Below, piece after piece: positions 18,716 through 28,386 of a stretch of DNA of 64,000 nucleotides; within the stretch, counting starts at the first letter, position 1, and every line of letters begins with the position of its first letter. Position numbers and translations under genes: made by a program. This DNA comes from JAJDAT01 sp964344185. GTDB taxonomy: Bacteria > Nitrospinota > Nitrospinia > Nitrospinales > JAJDAT01. The DNA is taken from assembly GCA_964344185.1 (NCBI GenBank), contig CAYFMN010000015.1, forward strand, positions 34,179 through 98,178, in the 5' to 3' direction. The notes beneath the pieces are model-generated. The model did no database searches. It was not told the origin of the DNA and saw nothing but the letters and a program-made list of their open reading frames with translations.

Positions 18716-20746
18716 TTGCCCAAAGAACGCATTCTAGTCGTCGACGACGAAAAAAATATCGTAAGCTCCCTTTCTGGAATTCTGTCCGACGAAGGTTATG
18801 ATGTCTCATCCGCTGAAGATGGATTAGAAGCTCTGGAACGAATTCAAAACGACCCCCCTGATTTAGTTTTATTAGATATCTGGATTCCCGGAATGGATGG
18901 TATCGAAGTATTGAGAACTATCAAAACTTACCAAAAGGAATTGCCGGTTCTTATTATGTCGGGGCATGCTTCAATAGATACCGCTGTACGAGCGACAAAA
19001 TTGGGCGCCATCGATTTTGTCGAAAAACCGTTTTCGTTAGATCAAATTACCCAAGCTGTCGCTAATGGACTTAAAGAGGGTAAAGGAATTACAAAGCAAA
19101 ACGGCGTCGATTTTACGGATAAAATGGACAGGATACTCCGTTTTCAGATGATGATTGACGTGAAAAAGGGAGTTAAAAACGCTTCTAAAAATTCTCGTCC
19201 GGTACTATTAGTAGGCGAAAAAGGCACAGGAAAAGAATTAGTCGCACAAGCAATACATAGGCAAAGCAAACAAAATGATAGACCATTTATCAAACTAAAT
19301 TGCGCTGTTAGACGCATGCAAGATATCCAGGCGCAACTATTTTGCTCGGCTAAAAAAAATGGAGATTCATCTCAAAATACCTCTGGAGCAAAAGAAAAAG
19401 CTGTTTTTTTAAGTAACATCGAATCGCTATCTAAGGGACTTCAGGAAAAACTATCCCTCGCTTTAAGAAATGAAACCGTAAAAAAGAACGAAACAGTTTT
19501 AGATTTTTTGCCCATCCGAGTGTTTGCTTCCTCATCTAAAAACCTTGAAACGCTTGCCAAAAAAGGTCAATTAAATAAAGATCTTTACGACATTTTCGCT
19601 AAAGATACTATTCAAATTCCACCGCTTCGAGAGCATTCCGAAGCTATTCCTGAACTGATTGAAAATTATTTTGAATCTTGGGAAAAGAATGGAACTCCAA
19701 AACCAACGATCAAAGAAGACGCTATAAAAACTCTCTGCGAATATGATTGGCCTGGCAATATCAAAGAGTTAAAAGAAGTTTTAGAACAAATCTGGCTGCC
19801 TGGCACCGGAAATAAAGAAATAAATCTTCAAGATTTGCCTTCTTATATTCGACTTTCGAATTCTCCAAATTTAGAGGATAAATCCACAACAAAACCAAAA
19901 AGTGGAAAGAAAAAATCACTCCACCAGCGAACCCTTAAAAGAAGCGTTGTCTTGTGTGGAAGCGGACTTCACTCAGGAATCAAGACGGGGTTAATATTAC
20001 AACCTCTTCCGGCTGGCAGCGGCATTGTATTTGGAGATATAACTACTGGGGAAACAATTCAAGCAAAACTAAATAATGTCCAGTCTACTAATTATTCCAC
20101 CTGCCTGCGAAAGGGACTTGTCTCTATAGCCACTATCGAACACATTATGGCTGTTCTCCATATGTATCGCATAACCAATCTATTGATAAAAATTGGAGAC
20201 GAAGCTCCAGTAATGGATGGCTCCGCTAAAGACTTTTGCCAACTAATAGAAGATGGCGGATTTGAAGATCAAGATGATTTCTACGAAGAGCTAGTAGTTG
20301 ATAAAACATATACTTTTGGAACGCCAGACAGCGGCAAACCTTATATATCTATAGAACCTTTCGATACATTTAGCGCAAGCTATCATATGGAATACCCAGA
20401 ACCAATAGGAACTCAAGATTACACTTATGAATTTTTTGGTTCAGAGAGCTTCAAAGAGGAAATAGCTCCAGCCAGAACTTTTGGTTTTTTGGAAGACGTC
20501 GCTCAATTAACTAAGATGGGGTTTGCTTGCGGTGGAAAATTAGACAACTTTATCTTACTTGGCGATAAAAAGGTGCTTAATACAGAGCTAAGATTTAACG
20601 ATGAGTTTGTTCGTCACAAAATCCTTGATATCATTGGCGATTTTTATCTATTGGGTAAACCCATTCGAGGAAAAATTAAAGCTTATAAATCTGGACACAC
20701 TGAAAATGTTGGCTTGATGAAACAAATTCAAGCCAATTTGTGTTAA
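18716..20746 (+). CDS. lpxC: Response-regulator receiver / degenerate AAA+ / LpxC fusion protein
   Basis: Three domains in 676 residues. A receiver (about 4-118) has the acidic pair Asp10-Asp11, phospho-acceptor Asp54 and the EKPF lysine. An NtrC-type AAA+ domain (about 135-370) keeps the Walker A GEKGTGKE but lacks the GAFTGA loop, and its Walker B is VFLSNIESL instead of the usual acidic FLDEI. The rest (about 395-676) is UDP-3-O-acyl-GlcNAc deacetylase, with TIEHIMAVL, FVRHKILDIIGDF and KSGHTEN supplying the zinc ligands and catalytic residues. LpxC commits UDP-GlcNAc to lipid A. There is no C-terminal DNA-binding helix. The TTG start has AGGAGG just upstream. Confidence 0.92.
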   Translation: MPKERILVVDDEKNIVSSLSGILSDEGYDVSSAEDGLEALERIQNDPPDLVLLDIWIPGMDGIEVLRTIKTYQKELPVLIMSGHASIDTAVRATKLGAIDFVEKPFSLDQITQAVANGLKEGKGITKQNGVDFTDKMDRILRFQMMIDVKKGVKNASKNSRPVLLVGEKGTGKELVAQAIHRQSKQNDRPFIKLNCAVRRMQDIQAQLFCSAKKNGDSSQNTSGAKEKAVFLSNIESLSKGLQEKLSLALRNETVKKNETVLDFLPIRVFASSSKNLETLAKKGQLNKDLYDIFAKDTIQIPPLREHSEAIPELIENYFESWEKNGTPKPTIKEDAIKTLCEYDWPGNIKELKEVLEQIWLPGTGNKEINLQDLPSYIRLSNSPNLEDKSTTKPKSGKKKSLHQRTLKRSVVLCGSGLHSGIKTGLILQPLPAGSGIVFGDITTGETIQAKLNNVQSTNYSTCLRKGLVSIATIEHIMAVLHMYRITNLLIKIGDEAPVMDGSAKDFCQLIEDGGFEDQDDFYEELVVDKTYTFGTPDSGKPYISIEPFDTFSASYHMEYPEPIGTQDYTYEFFGSESFKEEIAPARTFGFLEDVAQLTKMGFACGGKLDNFILLGDKKVLNTELRFNDEFVRHKILDIIGDFYLLGKPIRGKIKAYKSGHTENVGLMKQIQANLC

Positions 20747-21111
20747 GCGTTCTAAAACTGCTTCTATCATCCTCCTTATTTAGAATACTAGAATACAAGC
20801 GTAAACCTTGTCTTTGATCCGTTATTTTTCATATCCTAATAAACTTGGGACTTCATATGAAATACGGTAGAAAATACTTTCACCCCAAATCAAAATTAAA
20901 GACTTTTCCTATCTCGATATAGAATAAGGCTAAAGTGAACTCAATCAATCAATGGCCATTTTAAAAAAGTATTTTATTGATCTACTTAAAGCTAACAGCT
21001 AGGATAAATCTAGTGTATATGTAGCTCTAGAATATTTTACCCTCGGTTTTATTTTCAATATCCATAATCCAATTATAAACCACCAATCATACACAAAGGG
21101 TCTATCTACAA
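20747..21111. other. Intergenic region before TonB receptor
   Basis: 365 AT-rich bases. I see no gene, tRNA, convincing terminator or riboswitch-like structure. It presumably carries the promoter of the TonB-dependent receptor. Confidence 0.5.
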
Positions 21112-23142
21112 ATGAGTTTTAACGAAAAAAAATTTAGACATATTTTTTTGTTTTGGTTTGCATGGACACTAACAATCAGTGCCTCTCTCGCTTACGGTAA
21201 AAACGAACTTGAACTAAAAATCCTAAAAGAACTTTCGTTAAACGAACTATTAGATATTAAAGTTACTTCCGTCGCTAAAAAGGAGCAGCGACTTTTTAAA
21301 TCCGCTTCGGCGATTTATGTAATAACAAACGAAGACATTCGTCGTTCTGGTCACACGACTATTGCGGAAGCCTTAAGAATGGCTCCAGGAATGCAAGTGG
21401 CCCACTTGGATTCAAATACTTGGGCTATTACATCACGCGGTCTAAACTCACGGTTCGCAAGTAAACTTTTGGTAATGGTAGATGGCAGATCTGTTTACTC
21501 TCAAGTTTTTTCAGGAGTTTACTGGGATGAAGTGGATGTTGCGCTTGAAGACATAGATAGAATTGAAGTCATTAGGGGGCCAGGAGGGACAATATGGGGA
21601 GCTAACGCGGTAAACGGGGTAATAAATATCATTACTAAAAATGCCAAGGACACACAGGGTGGATTCATCAACGCTGGCGGAGGCGATCAAGAACAGGGCT
21701 TCGGAACGTTCCGTTATGGAGAAAAAATAGATCAAAATAAAAGCATTAGAGTTTATGGAAAATATTATGAAAGAGACAAGTTTGGGGAAAGATTAGGAAA
21801 TACGCCCGCCGATGCTTGGAAAGCTTTTCGTGGCGGCTTTAGAATGGATTGGGAAGTTTCTGAAAAAAGCTCCTTAACTTTCCAAGGCGATTATTACAAT
21901 GGGGAATCTGGAGAAAAAGCAGACAACAATGTCGTATCTTTTGCATTTCCCGGAACTGCAAGCTTTGATCGCAATGTACAAATAGATGGCGGTAATTTCC
22001 TAGCGCGTTGGAAAAAAATAAATTCTGAAAACTCGGATATGGAGCTTCAATTTTATTTTAACCGACAAAAGCGCGACGGAAGCCCTTTAACTGAAATCCT
22101 ATTAGATACTTATGACGCAGACTTTCAACATCGATTTCAATTAGACCAACGACATGAAATCACCTGGGGCCTGGGTCAACGTTTTATTAGAGATTCCTTT
22201 GCCAGCAGTCTTTCATTACAATTTGACACAACCAGCCGCTGGAACTACCGTTTTGGAACCTTTATCCAGGACGAGATTACCCTAATTCCTGATAGCCTTA
22301 TAATGATCTTGGGATCCAAGTTCTCGCAAAATAATTACACAGGGTTTGAGATTCAACCCAGCGGAAGACTTCTATGGACTCCTAATGATCGTCATACAGT
22401 TTGGGGAGCTGTTTCCCGCGCAGTTAGAACCCCCTCTCGAGCTGAAGACTCAATTAGAGCGAATGGAAACGTCTTGCCCGGTCCAGCAGTGGTTTCATTT
22501 CTTGGAAGCCAAAACTATGACTCTGAAGACTTATTAGCTTTTGAAACAGGTTACCGCTTTCGGCCTTCAAATCAACTATTCTTTGACTTGTCCCTGTTTT
22601 ATAACTTTTATGAAAACTTAAATTCTAGAGAGCCAATTACTCCATTTGTTGAAGCTTCACCTACTCCCACACATTCTGTTATTCCATTCATTTTAGAAAA
22701 TAAAAGTTCGGGAGAAACGTACGGCTTGGAGTTTGACGTTAAATGGAAACCTAAAAATTGGTGGCAATTAAGCGCAGGTTTTAATTGGTTAGAAGTTTCT
22801 TTAAATTTGGACCCAGGAAGCCAAGCTATATCTACATTATCTACCGAAGGAAACGATCCTGAATTTCAAGCAAACATAAGATCTCAGTTAGATCTTCCTT
22901 ATAACTTTGAGTTTGATACCGCATTCTACTACGTCGACAATTTAGAGAGGTTTAGGGTCCCTAGTTATATAAGAGCCGATTTGCGATTAGGATGGCGACC
23001 TACCAAAAACTGGGACATTAGCTTAGTGGTCCAGAACTTACAGGACTCTGAACACTTGGAATATGGAGAAGAAACTCCTCGGTTATTATCGCTAACAGAA
23101 GTACAACGTTCCGTCTACGGTAAAATCACCTGGAATTTTTAG
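21112..23142 (+). CDS. TonB-dependent outer-membrane receptor
   Basis: A 676-residue receptor with a signal peptide (cleavage near ISASLAYG, residue 29), a plug domain (about 50-175: VTSVAKKEQRLFKSASAIYV, ITNEDIRRSGHTTIAEALR, IEVIRGPGGTIWGANAVNG) and a 22-strand barrel ending in the terminal aromatic GKITWNF. It imports a ligand across the outer membrane using TonB energy. The subgroup resembles CirA/BtuB-like receptors found next to YfiR genes. No TonB-ExbBD genes are in the window, and the ligand is unknown. Confidence 0.9.
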   Translation: MSFNEKKFRHIFLFWFAWTLTISASLAYGKNELELKILKELSLNELLDIKVTSVAKKEQRLFKSASAIYVITNEDIRRSGHTTIAEALRMAPGMQVAHLDSNTWAITSRGLNSRFASKLLVMVDGRSVYSQVFSGVYWDEVDVALEDIDRIEVIRGPGGTIWGANAVNGVINIITKNAKDTQGGFINAGGGDQEQGFGTFRYGEKIDQNKSIRVYGKYYERDKFGERLGNTPADAWKAFRGGFRMDWEVSEKSSLTFQGDYYNGESGEKADNNVVSFAFPGTASFDRNVQIDGGNFLARWKKINSENSDMELQFYFNRQKRDGSPLTEILLDTYDADFQHRFQLDQRHEITWGLGQRFIRDSFASSLSLQFDTTSRWNYRFGTFIQDEITLIPDSLIMILGSKFSQNNYTGFEIQPSGRLLWTPNDRHTVWGAVSRAVRTPSRAEDSIRANGNVLPGPAVVSFLGSQNYDSEDLLAFETGYRFRPSNQLFFDLSLFYNFYENLNSREPITPFVEASPTPTHSVIPFILENKSSGETYGLEFDVKWKPKNWWQLSAGFNWLEVSLNLDPGSQAISTLSTEGNDPEFQANIRSQLDLPYNFEFDTAFYYVDNLERFRVPSYIRADLRLGWRPTKNWDISLVVQNLQDSEHLEYGEETPRLLSLTEVQRSVYGKITWNF

Positions 23143-23219
23143 TGGAAAAATTCGCAATAAGCAACCCTAGATTGTTTTAAAACTGCTGATTTAGATAAAA
23201 CTTTTTTATAAGAATCGTT

Positions 23220-23762
23220 TTGAATAAGATATTTATTTTTTTAATTATTTTAATTTCAATATCGCTCAATTTGTTTCCCAAAAAAACTTTTGGAGACATT
23301 CGAGAAGATAAAGTTCAAGCTGCTTTTATTTATAAATTTATACAGTTTATTGAATGGCCAGCTAATCTAAAACTAACGTCAAATAAATTCATAATTGGGG
23401 TTTTTGGGGAAACAAATATGCGTGAACTGCTAAAAACCTTTTCCGGTGAAAAAGTAAACGGACGTTTTATAGAAATACATTCTATAAAGAACTTAAGCGA
23501 TATCAAAAAATGTCATATTCTTTTTATAAGTCCCTCGGAAATCGGCAACTTAAATAAGATTTTAGAGACTTCAAAAGAGTCAAGCGTTTTAACAATAAGC
23601 CGGATGAAAGACTTTGCGGACAAAGGCGGAATGATTAACTTTTTTATTAACGAAGAAAGAGTTAGGTTCGAAATCAACCCAGATTCAGCTAAAAAAGCAG
23701 GATTGAAAATTAGCTCTAAATTGCTAAAAGTTTCCAAAGTGATCCGATCTCCAAATACATAA
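23220..23762 (+). CDS. YfiR family periplasmic protein
   Basis: A 180-residue secreted protein of the YfiR (DUF4154) family: signal peptide to about residue 25, then VQAAFIYKFIQFIEWPA, GVFGETNM, CHILFISPSE and MINFFINEERVRFEINPDSAKKAGLKISSKLL. In Pseudomonas, YfiR represses the diguanylate cyclase YfiN from the periplasm. In many environmental bacteria such genes follow a TonB receptor and precede a sensor kinase or GGDEF protein; that third member is absent here. TTG start; it lies 77 bases after the receptor. Confidence 0.85.
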   Translation: MNKIFIFLIILISISLNLFPKKTFGDIREDKVQAAFIYKFIQFIEWPANLKLTSNKFIIGVFGETNMRELLKTFSGEKVNGRFIEIHSIKNLSDIKKCHILFISPSEIGNLNKILETSKESSVLTISRMKDFADKGGMINFFINEERVRFEINPDSAKKAGLKISSKLLKVSKVIRSPNT

Positions 23763-23821
23763 AATTACTTTGCGCTTTTAAATTTGCTAATTGGAGAATA
23801 CTCGGGCCAAAAACTCAATCC

Positions 23822-24880
23822 TCAAAGAAGTTGTTGCTGTTCTATAAACTTTTTCATTTCTAGAGCCAAAAGTCTGGAACCTTCTGGCGACATATGGTAG
23901 TGGTCAATATAAAGTTTTTTGGACTCTTCTAGACTATATAATCCTTTAGTCTTTTCTAAAAAATCTAACGTGGGATAACTTGTTTCTCCAAGCCATGTTT
24001 TAAAAGCCAGCCAATTATTCTTAAAATAAAATGGCGTTGAGTCGACAACAAGCTTTGCATAATTCTTAGGGTCTTTCTTTTTCGCTTCTTCCATAAAATC
24101 GAGAATTGATTTTTTATCGTCGAAATTGCTTTGAGAAGGCCACAAAACATAAAATAACTTTGAATTATGAGATTTAGCCAAATCGTTAATTTCTGCCAAT
24201 AACCGCATAATCAGCTCTTTAATTTGCGCTGGAGGAATATTCTCGATTGAACAATATTTTTCCCTTAATTTAGCAAATGGATTTTTCTGTAAAAACCAAG
24301 AAGTCGAAAATAGGTTAGGGCAAGAAAAACGGGAAATTCTTGGCTCAACCGTCTTCAGCTTACCGTTTTCAATTTTAAATAATGGCTTTGAATATCCATA
24401 ACTAACATTTGACTGTGTATTCCTAATGTCGTTACCAGTACAAATAACTACCCCAACCAATTTCGGCCTCAGTTCTCCAATGAACTTTTTTAACCGAAGA
24501 TAATATTGACCAATCCCATAACCTCCTACGCCTAAATTCAAGACCTGAAAATCTGGCAGCTTTTGATCTAAATAATAAGTGGCAGTTTCGTTATCCTGGA
24601 CACCCAGCCCATAAATTATAGAATCACCTACAATAAGGATTTTTCCCTTGGCAGGGTCGGCTTCTTCCCCTCTTAATCCATCTGAGTTAGTTGTATAGGT
24701 AATTTTTTTTTTGACGATAACTTTACTAGGAAAATTAGACCAACCAAGCTCTTCATCGTACATTTTCATACGATCGGCGTCTCGCGTTATGTAGTTAAAA
24801 CCTTCAATTATTCCTATCAACACAATTAAAAACGCGGGAGTAATCAAAACCATAATCAAATATTTTAATGAGGATTTCAT
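23822..24880 (-). CDS. Membrane-anchored SGNH/GDSL hydrolase-like protein
   Basis: 352 residues: one N-terminal transmembrane helix (about 8-28), then an SGNH-type domain. Block I has the nucleophile serine in ILIVGDSIIYGLG, block II the glycine in LGVGGYGIGQYY, block III the asparagine in CTGNDIR, and block V the Asp-x-x-His pair in IDHYHMSPEGS. Such proteins usually esterify or de-esterify polysaccharides at the cell surface. It is a clear paralogue of the gene at 38035-39072 and more distantly of the one at 35343-36668. Confidence 0.8.
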   Translation of the reverse strand: MKSSLKYLIMVLITPAFLIVLIGIIEGFNYITRDADRMKMYDEELGWSNFPSKVIVKKKITYTTNSDGLRGEEADPAKGKILIVGDSIIYGLGVQDNETATYYLDQKLPDFQVLNLGVGGYGIGQYYLRLKKFIGELRPKLVGVVICTGNDIRNTQSNVSYGYSKPLFKIENGKLKTVEPRISRFSCPNLFSTSWFLQKNPFAKLREKYCSIENIPPAQIKELIMRLLAEINDLAKSHNSKLFYVLWPSQSNFDDKKSILDFMEEAKKKDPKNYAKLVVDSTPFYFKNNWLAFKTWLGETSYPTLDFLEKTKGLYSLEESKKLYIDHYHMSPEGSRLLALEMKKFIEQQQLL

Positions 24881-25395
24881 AATTTAGGGAGGGAATGGCC
24901 TAATGCGAAAAGGGTCAAAATATAAGTTTTTATTAGAAAAACTATATTAATAAAGTATCTTAAATTATTTTGTACATATTTAGGAAGGTAATACAAACTT
25001 TGTTTATACTATATAAAATACAGTTTATTCGCAAGGCTAAAGGCCACAATGCCGTCATTCAACTGGGTTAGGATATCTGAACATTCAATTGAAACTAATT
25101 AGTAAGAAACTCTTTAATAGATAATGGTTCTTGAGATTTCTACCTGTTTTTGGTACTTTCATTAGGGTTAAAAATAAAAGCATCTACATAATTCGCCAAT
25201 CGCTCCCTCACTTCGCACAAATTAAAAATTCTAAATCAATTTTAAACAAACGTTATAAAATTCTACCGTCTAAAGTTATCTTAAAGTTGTATTCAGAACA
25301 AAAATTTTTAACTTAAAAAACCAAAAAATGAGTTACGCACAAATATTTAGCTAATAATTAAGAAATAAATATATGCTGGACGGATAAATTCCAAT
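24881..25395. other. Long intergenic region
   Basis: 515 AT-rich bases between divergent genes. An open frame at 25131-25316 (+) has no ribosome binding site, a basic low-complexity product and no recognisable domain, so I do not call it a gene. No RNA gene or strong hairpin is visible. Confidence 0.45.
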
Positions 25396-25971
25396 ATGAA
25401 AACTTGGACTATTATTTTTAACCTAACTAAAGGAAAATTTTTTTATCCTTTTTTCCTTTTACCTTTTTTTCTGTGGAACTGTGGATCTTCCGATCAAAAA
25501 GTTTCTTCATCCCCCCCTGCAGCTTCCCAAAAAACAAATCTCCTCCCATATCATTTTATTTTAGGAAACGAACTATTTAGTTTCCAATCTTTCGATAAAG
25601 CAATTGAAGAATATGAAAAAGTATTAGAATTAGACCCTAATTATTCGCCTGCCGTCCAAAGCTTGGCAAATTCGTATTTAAAATTAAAAAACCACAAACA
25701 AGCTATAAAGCACTGGAAAAAGCTATTAACTTTAGTAAAGGACGAAAAGCAAAAAACAGACATTTATTTTAATCTAGGTATTGCTTCTTTTGAGAATAAA
25801 GAAAAGGAGAGCGCCTTATTTTACACGTTTAAAGCGTTACAACTATCTATACAATACGGAAACCTTAAAATTAATTTTTATGCTAAAGATAATTTAAAAG
25901 CCTTTAAGGGATTCTATAATCTAACCGACGCCGAGATTATCGATATTGTTAAAAGTTTTAAAGAAACTTGA
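25396..25971 (+). CDS. TPR-repeat lipoprotein
   Basis: A 191-residue lipoprotein: the signal peptide ends in the lipobox FLWNC (Cys near residue 29), followed by a Ser/Pro-rich linker and two to three TPR units (FILGNELFSFQSFDKAIEEY, YSPAVQSLANSYLKLKNHKQ, IYFNLGIASFENKEKESA). TPR lipoproteins scaffold envelope complexes, as in the PilF or BamD families, but it cannot be assigned to one of these. Transcribed alone. Confidence 0.75.
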   Translation: MKTWTIIFNLTKGKFFYPFFLLPFFLWNCGSSDQKVSSSPPAASQKTNLLPYHFILGNELFSFQSFDKAIEEYEKVLELDPNYSPAVQSLANSYLKLKNHKQAIKHWKKLLTLVKDEKQKTDIYFNLGIASFENKEKESALFYTFKALQLSIQYGNLKINFYAKDNLKAFKGFYNLTDAEIIDIVKSFKET

Positions 25972-26018
25972 TGTAGAACGCTCAGAGGAAGTAAGGGGAA
26001 GTTATTAAGTTATAAAAC

Positions 26019-27113
26019 TTAAGGAGCAGGAGACCTATCTAATTTCAAAAACTCCCCTTTATTTAAATCTATTAAAAACTGGTTTTCCCAATCTGTTCGA
26101 AAATGATCTAAAAGCGGAGAATATGTTTTAACCCTTACGGTTTTCTTTTTGGGATCAAATTTCATCAATCGTAAGTAGCCATTCCCCCCATTTTCTTCCC
26201 ATTGATAATTAGCCCCAACTTGAAAAACAGGGTTCCCATGGTCTCCTTTACTTATAAGTTTTCCAGGCCCTTTGGAATGACCGCTAAATACGAATAATAT
26301 ATTTTTGTGTTTTTTAGCGAGTCTTTCCCAAATAACATCTCCTCCATTCGCCCAACCTTCTTTTGTCGAATACCCGTAATCTTTCTCTTGGTAAGGAACT
26401 TCTTTCATCTTTGGAGAATATTTAAGTCCTGCTTTTAAACGCTTCGGGCCTTTTGCCATATAAGCATGAGTTACAATAATAGCCCTCTTTTCAGGGAATT
26501 TTTTGACAATCTCATTTGCCCAATCCAAAACCTTATCTCTAGGACCATATTCCAAAGCCAATATTATGTATTCGACGCCTGCAAATTTAAAAAAATAATA
26601 TGCATTTTCAATTTTTCCTTTTTGGTACACGCCGCCAAACCAAGGAAACTTATTAAAACGTTCTTCAGGAATTGTTTTATTAAAAAGCTGATATGATTCC
26701 GTATAAGTTGAAGTTCCTGGGTCTACCAACTCTGCAATATCATGATTTCCCGCAGTTAAAACCAACGGCACTAAATCGTCTAAATAACTAAGGCTATTTA
26801 ATGCATCATTCCAAAGACTATCAACGGAAATATCGACTATATCTCCGACATGAAGCGTCAGCACAATATTTTCATCAATAATATGGTCCGCTATCCACTG
26901 GGTTTGAGAATCAAATATATGAGCTCGCGCAATGCCAGAAAAATTTTTATATTTTTGAGTGTCAGGTAATAACGCTATTGTAAAAGGTCTCTTATCATTT
27001 TGAAAAGAAGACACCGCAAAAGAAGAAGGCTCTAAGAACAAAAACAAAACCAATAAAAAAATAATAGATACAATAATATTCTTCTTAAATCTTTCAAATG
27101 ATCGACAAATCAT
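26019..27113 (-). CDS. Secreted calcineurin-like metallophosphoesterase
   Basis: 364 residues with an N-terminal signal or anchor segment (about 12-33). The metallophosphoesterase motifs are in order: LLPDTQKY (first metal ligand), HVGDIVD, GNHD, VTHAYM and FSGHSKG. The DTQ-type first motif places it among the extracellular phosphoesterases often annotated as calcineurin-like phosphohydrolases; the substrate is unknown. It is on the same strand as the MORN-repeat gene 41 bases upstream. Confidence 0.85.
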   Translation of the reverse strand: MICRSFERFKKNIIVSIIFLLVLFLFLEPSSFAVSSFQNDKRPFTIALLPDTQKYKNFSGIARAHIFDSQTQWIADHIIDENIVLTLHVGDIVDISVDSLWNDALNSLSYLDDLVPLVLTAGNHDIAELVDPGTSTYTESYQLFNKTIPEERFNKFPWFGGVYQKGKIENAYYFFKFAGVEYIILALEYGPRDKVLDWANEIVKKFPEKRAIIVTHAYMAKGPKRLKAGLKYSPKMKEVPYQEKDYGYSTKEGWANGGDVIWERLAKKHKNILFVFSGHSKGPGKLISKGDHGNPVFQVGANYQWEENGGNGYLRLMKFDPKKKTVRVKTYSPLLDHFRTDWENQFLIDLNKGEFLKLDRSPAP

Positions 27114-27154
27114 AAAGATTTTCCCATTAATTCGACAAATTACTCACTTATTTT

Positions 27155-28300
27155 TTAATTAGCTTTCTTAACTTTTCCATTTTCAAATATTGTTTCGCTT
27201 TGGACTTTCCCATCCTGAGAATACATAACAGCTTTTCCATGTAACAAATCATTCTTAAAAAAAAGAACGTTTTTTAACTTTCCATCAGGGTAATTACCAA
27301 TACTTTTTCCATGTCTCTTACCAGCTCGAAAACTTCCAGAAGCGCGAACATTGCCATTTGGAAAGTATTCTTTAGTAACTCCTTCCAAAACGTTATTCTT
27401 GTATCCCCATTCATAATGGAGCGGTCCTTCCGGATAATATTCATAAACGGCGCCTTCTGTTTTTCCATTAACAAGCCGCAAAATTGACTTTATATTTCCA
27501 GTTGGTAAAAATTCTATGAAAATTCCGTCAGCCTTGTCTCGTTTCCAATGCTGAATGAGTTTTATCCTTCCATCCTCATAATAAATATATCGTGGACCAT
27601 GTATAGCATTTTTAACGCGAACTAACTCTATTTGCTTGTTACCATTTTTATAATAAGTAATTTCTGGACCATTTTTAGCGTGATGGTCATGCATACCTTT
27701 TATTTTTAATTCGCCAGTTTCGTAATATTCTTTCCATTCTCCCTCCAAATTCCCATTCCTATATTGTATGAGAGAACGAGTTTTACCTGAATTATAAAAA
27801 GTCCTTACAGTTCCATTTATTAAATTGTTTTCAAAACCTACTTCTTTGTTCACTTTGCCATTTCCATCAAAAAACTTGCTTAGTCCCTTCAAAACATTAT
27901 CTTTATAAGTTTTTTCTGAAAATTTATTCCCATTAGGATAAAAGGTTTTTACATGCCCATTTAGTTTTCCACTTTTAAAATTAGATTGCGAAAATATTTT
28001 TCCGTTTGGATAAAATACTTCAGCCACGCCTTCCCGACTGCCATCCAAATATTTAATTTTACTTTTTAGCTCACCATTCGGGTGAAAGTGCCGAACTTCT
28101 CCTTCCAACACACCATTTTTAAAGTTCCATTCGGCAATAAGTTTACCACCAGGACTAAACATTCTACTTAGACCGTTTAATTTCCCATTTTCCCACTTTT
28201 CGGTTTTATAAATTTTGCCATTTGGGTATGTAAACTTTATTTCTTCAGCATAAACTGGCTGAATGGCAAAAAATAAAACGAAAAACAAACAAATTTTCAT
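27155..28300 (-). CDS. Secreted MORN-variant repeat protein
   Basis: About 381 residues: a signal peptide (cleavage near QPVYAEE), then about 14 tandem 23-residue units of the MORN_2 type with the core YPNGKxxxxxxFKNGxLxGxxxxF. These beta-hairpin repeats are the same as in YwqK-type proteins, whose annotation as antitoxins is poorly supported; the function here is unknown. ATG 28300 is chosen because it gives a clean signal peptide. An upstream in-frame TTG at 28330 would add ten residues in front of it. Confidence 0.78.
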   Translation of the reverse strand: MKICLFFVLFFAIQPVYAEEIKFTYPNGKIYKTEKWENGKLNGLSRMFSPGGKLIAEWNFKNGVLEGEVRHFHPNGELKSKIKYLDGSREGVAEVFYPNGKIFSQSNFKSGKLNGHVKTFYPNGNKFSEKTYKDNVLKGLSKFFDGNGKVNKEVGFENNLINGTVRTFYNSGKTRSLIQYRNGNLEGEWKEYYETGELKIKGMHDHHAKNGPEITYYKNGNKQIELVRVKNAIHGPRYIYYEDGRIKLIQHWKRDKADGIFIEFLPTGNIKSILRLVNGKTEGAVYEYYPEGPLHYEWGYKNNVLEGVTKEYFPNGNVRASGSFRAGKRHGKSIGNYPDGKLKNVLFFKNDLLHGKAVMYSQDGKVQSETIFENGKVKKAN

Positions 28301-28386
28301 ACTAAATTTTCCCAAAACTTTCGACTCCAAATGGCAAAAAATTTAAATCATTAAAACAAACGCAATCTACTTTTCGTCAGAACCAT

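Noticed and set aside
25131..25316. Open frame of 61 codons in a long intergenic region
   Set aside because: No ribosome binding site, basic low-complexity product and AT-rich surroundings; no domain or neighbour supports it.
27155..28300. YwqK-type antitoxin
   Set aside because: The label is common for MORN_2 repeat proteins, but this one has a signal peptide and no toxin beside it.
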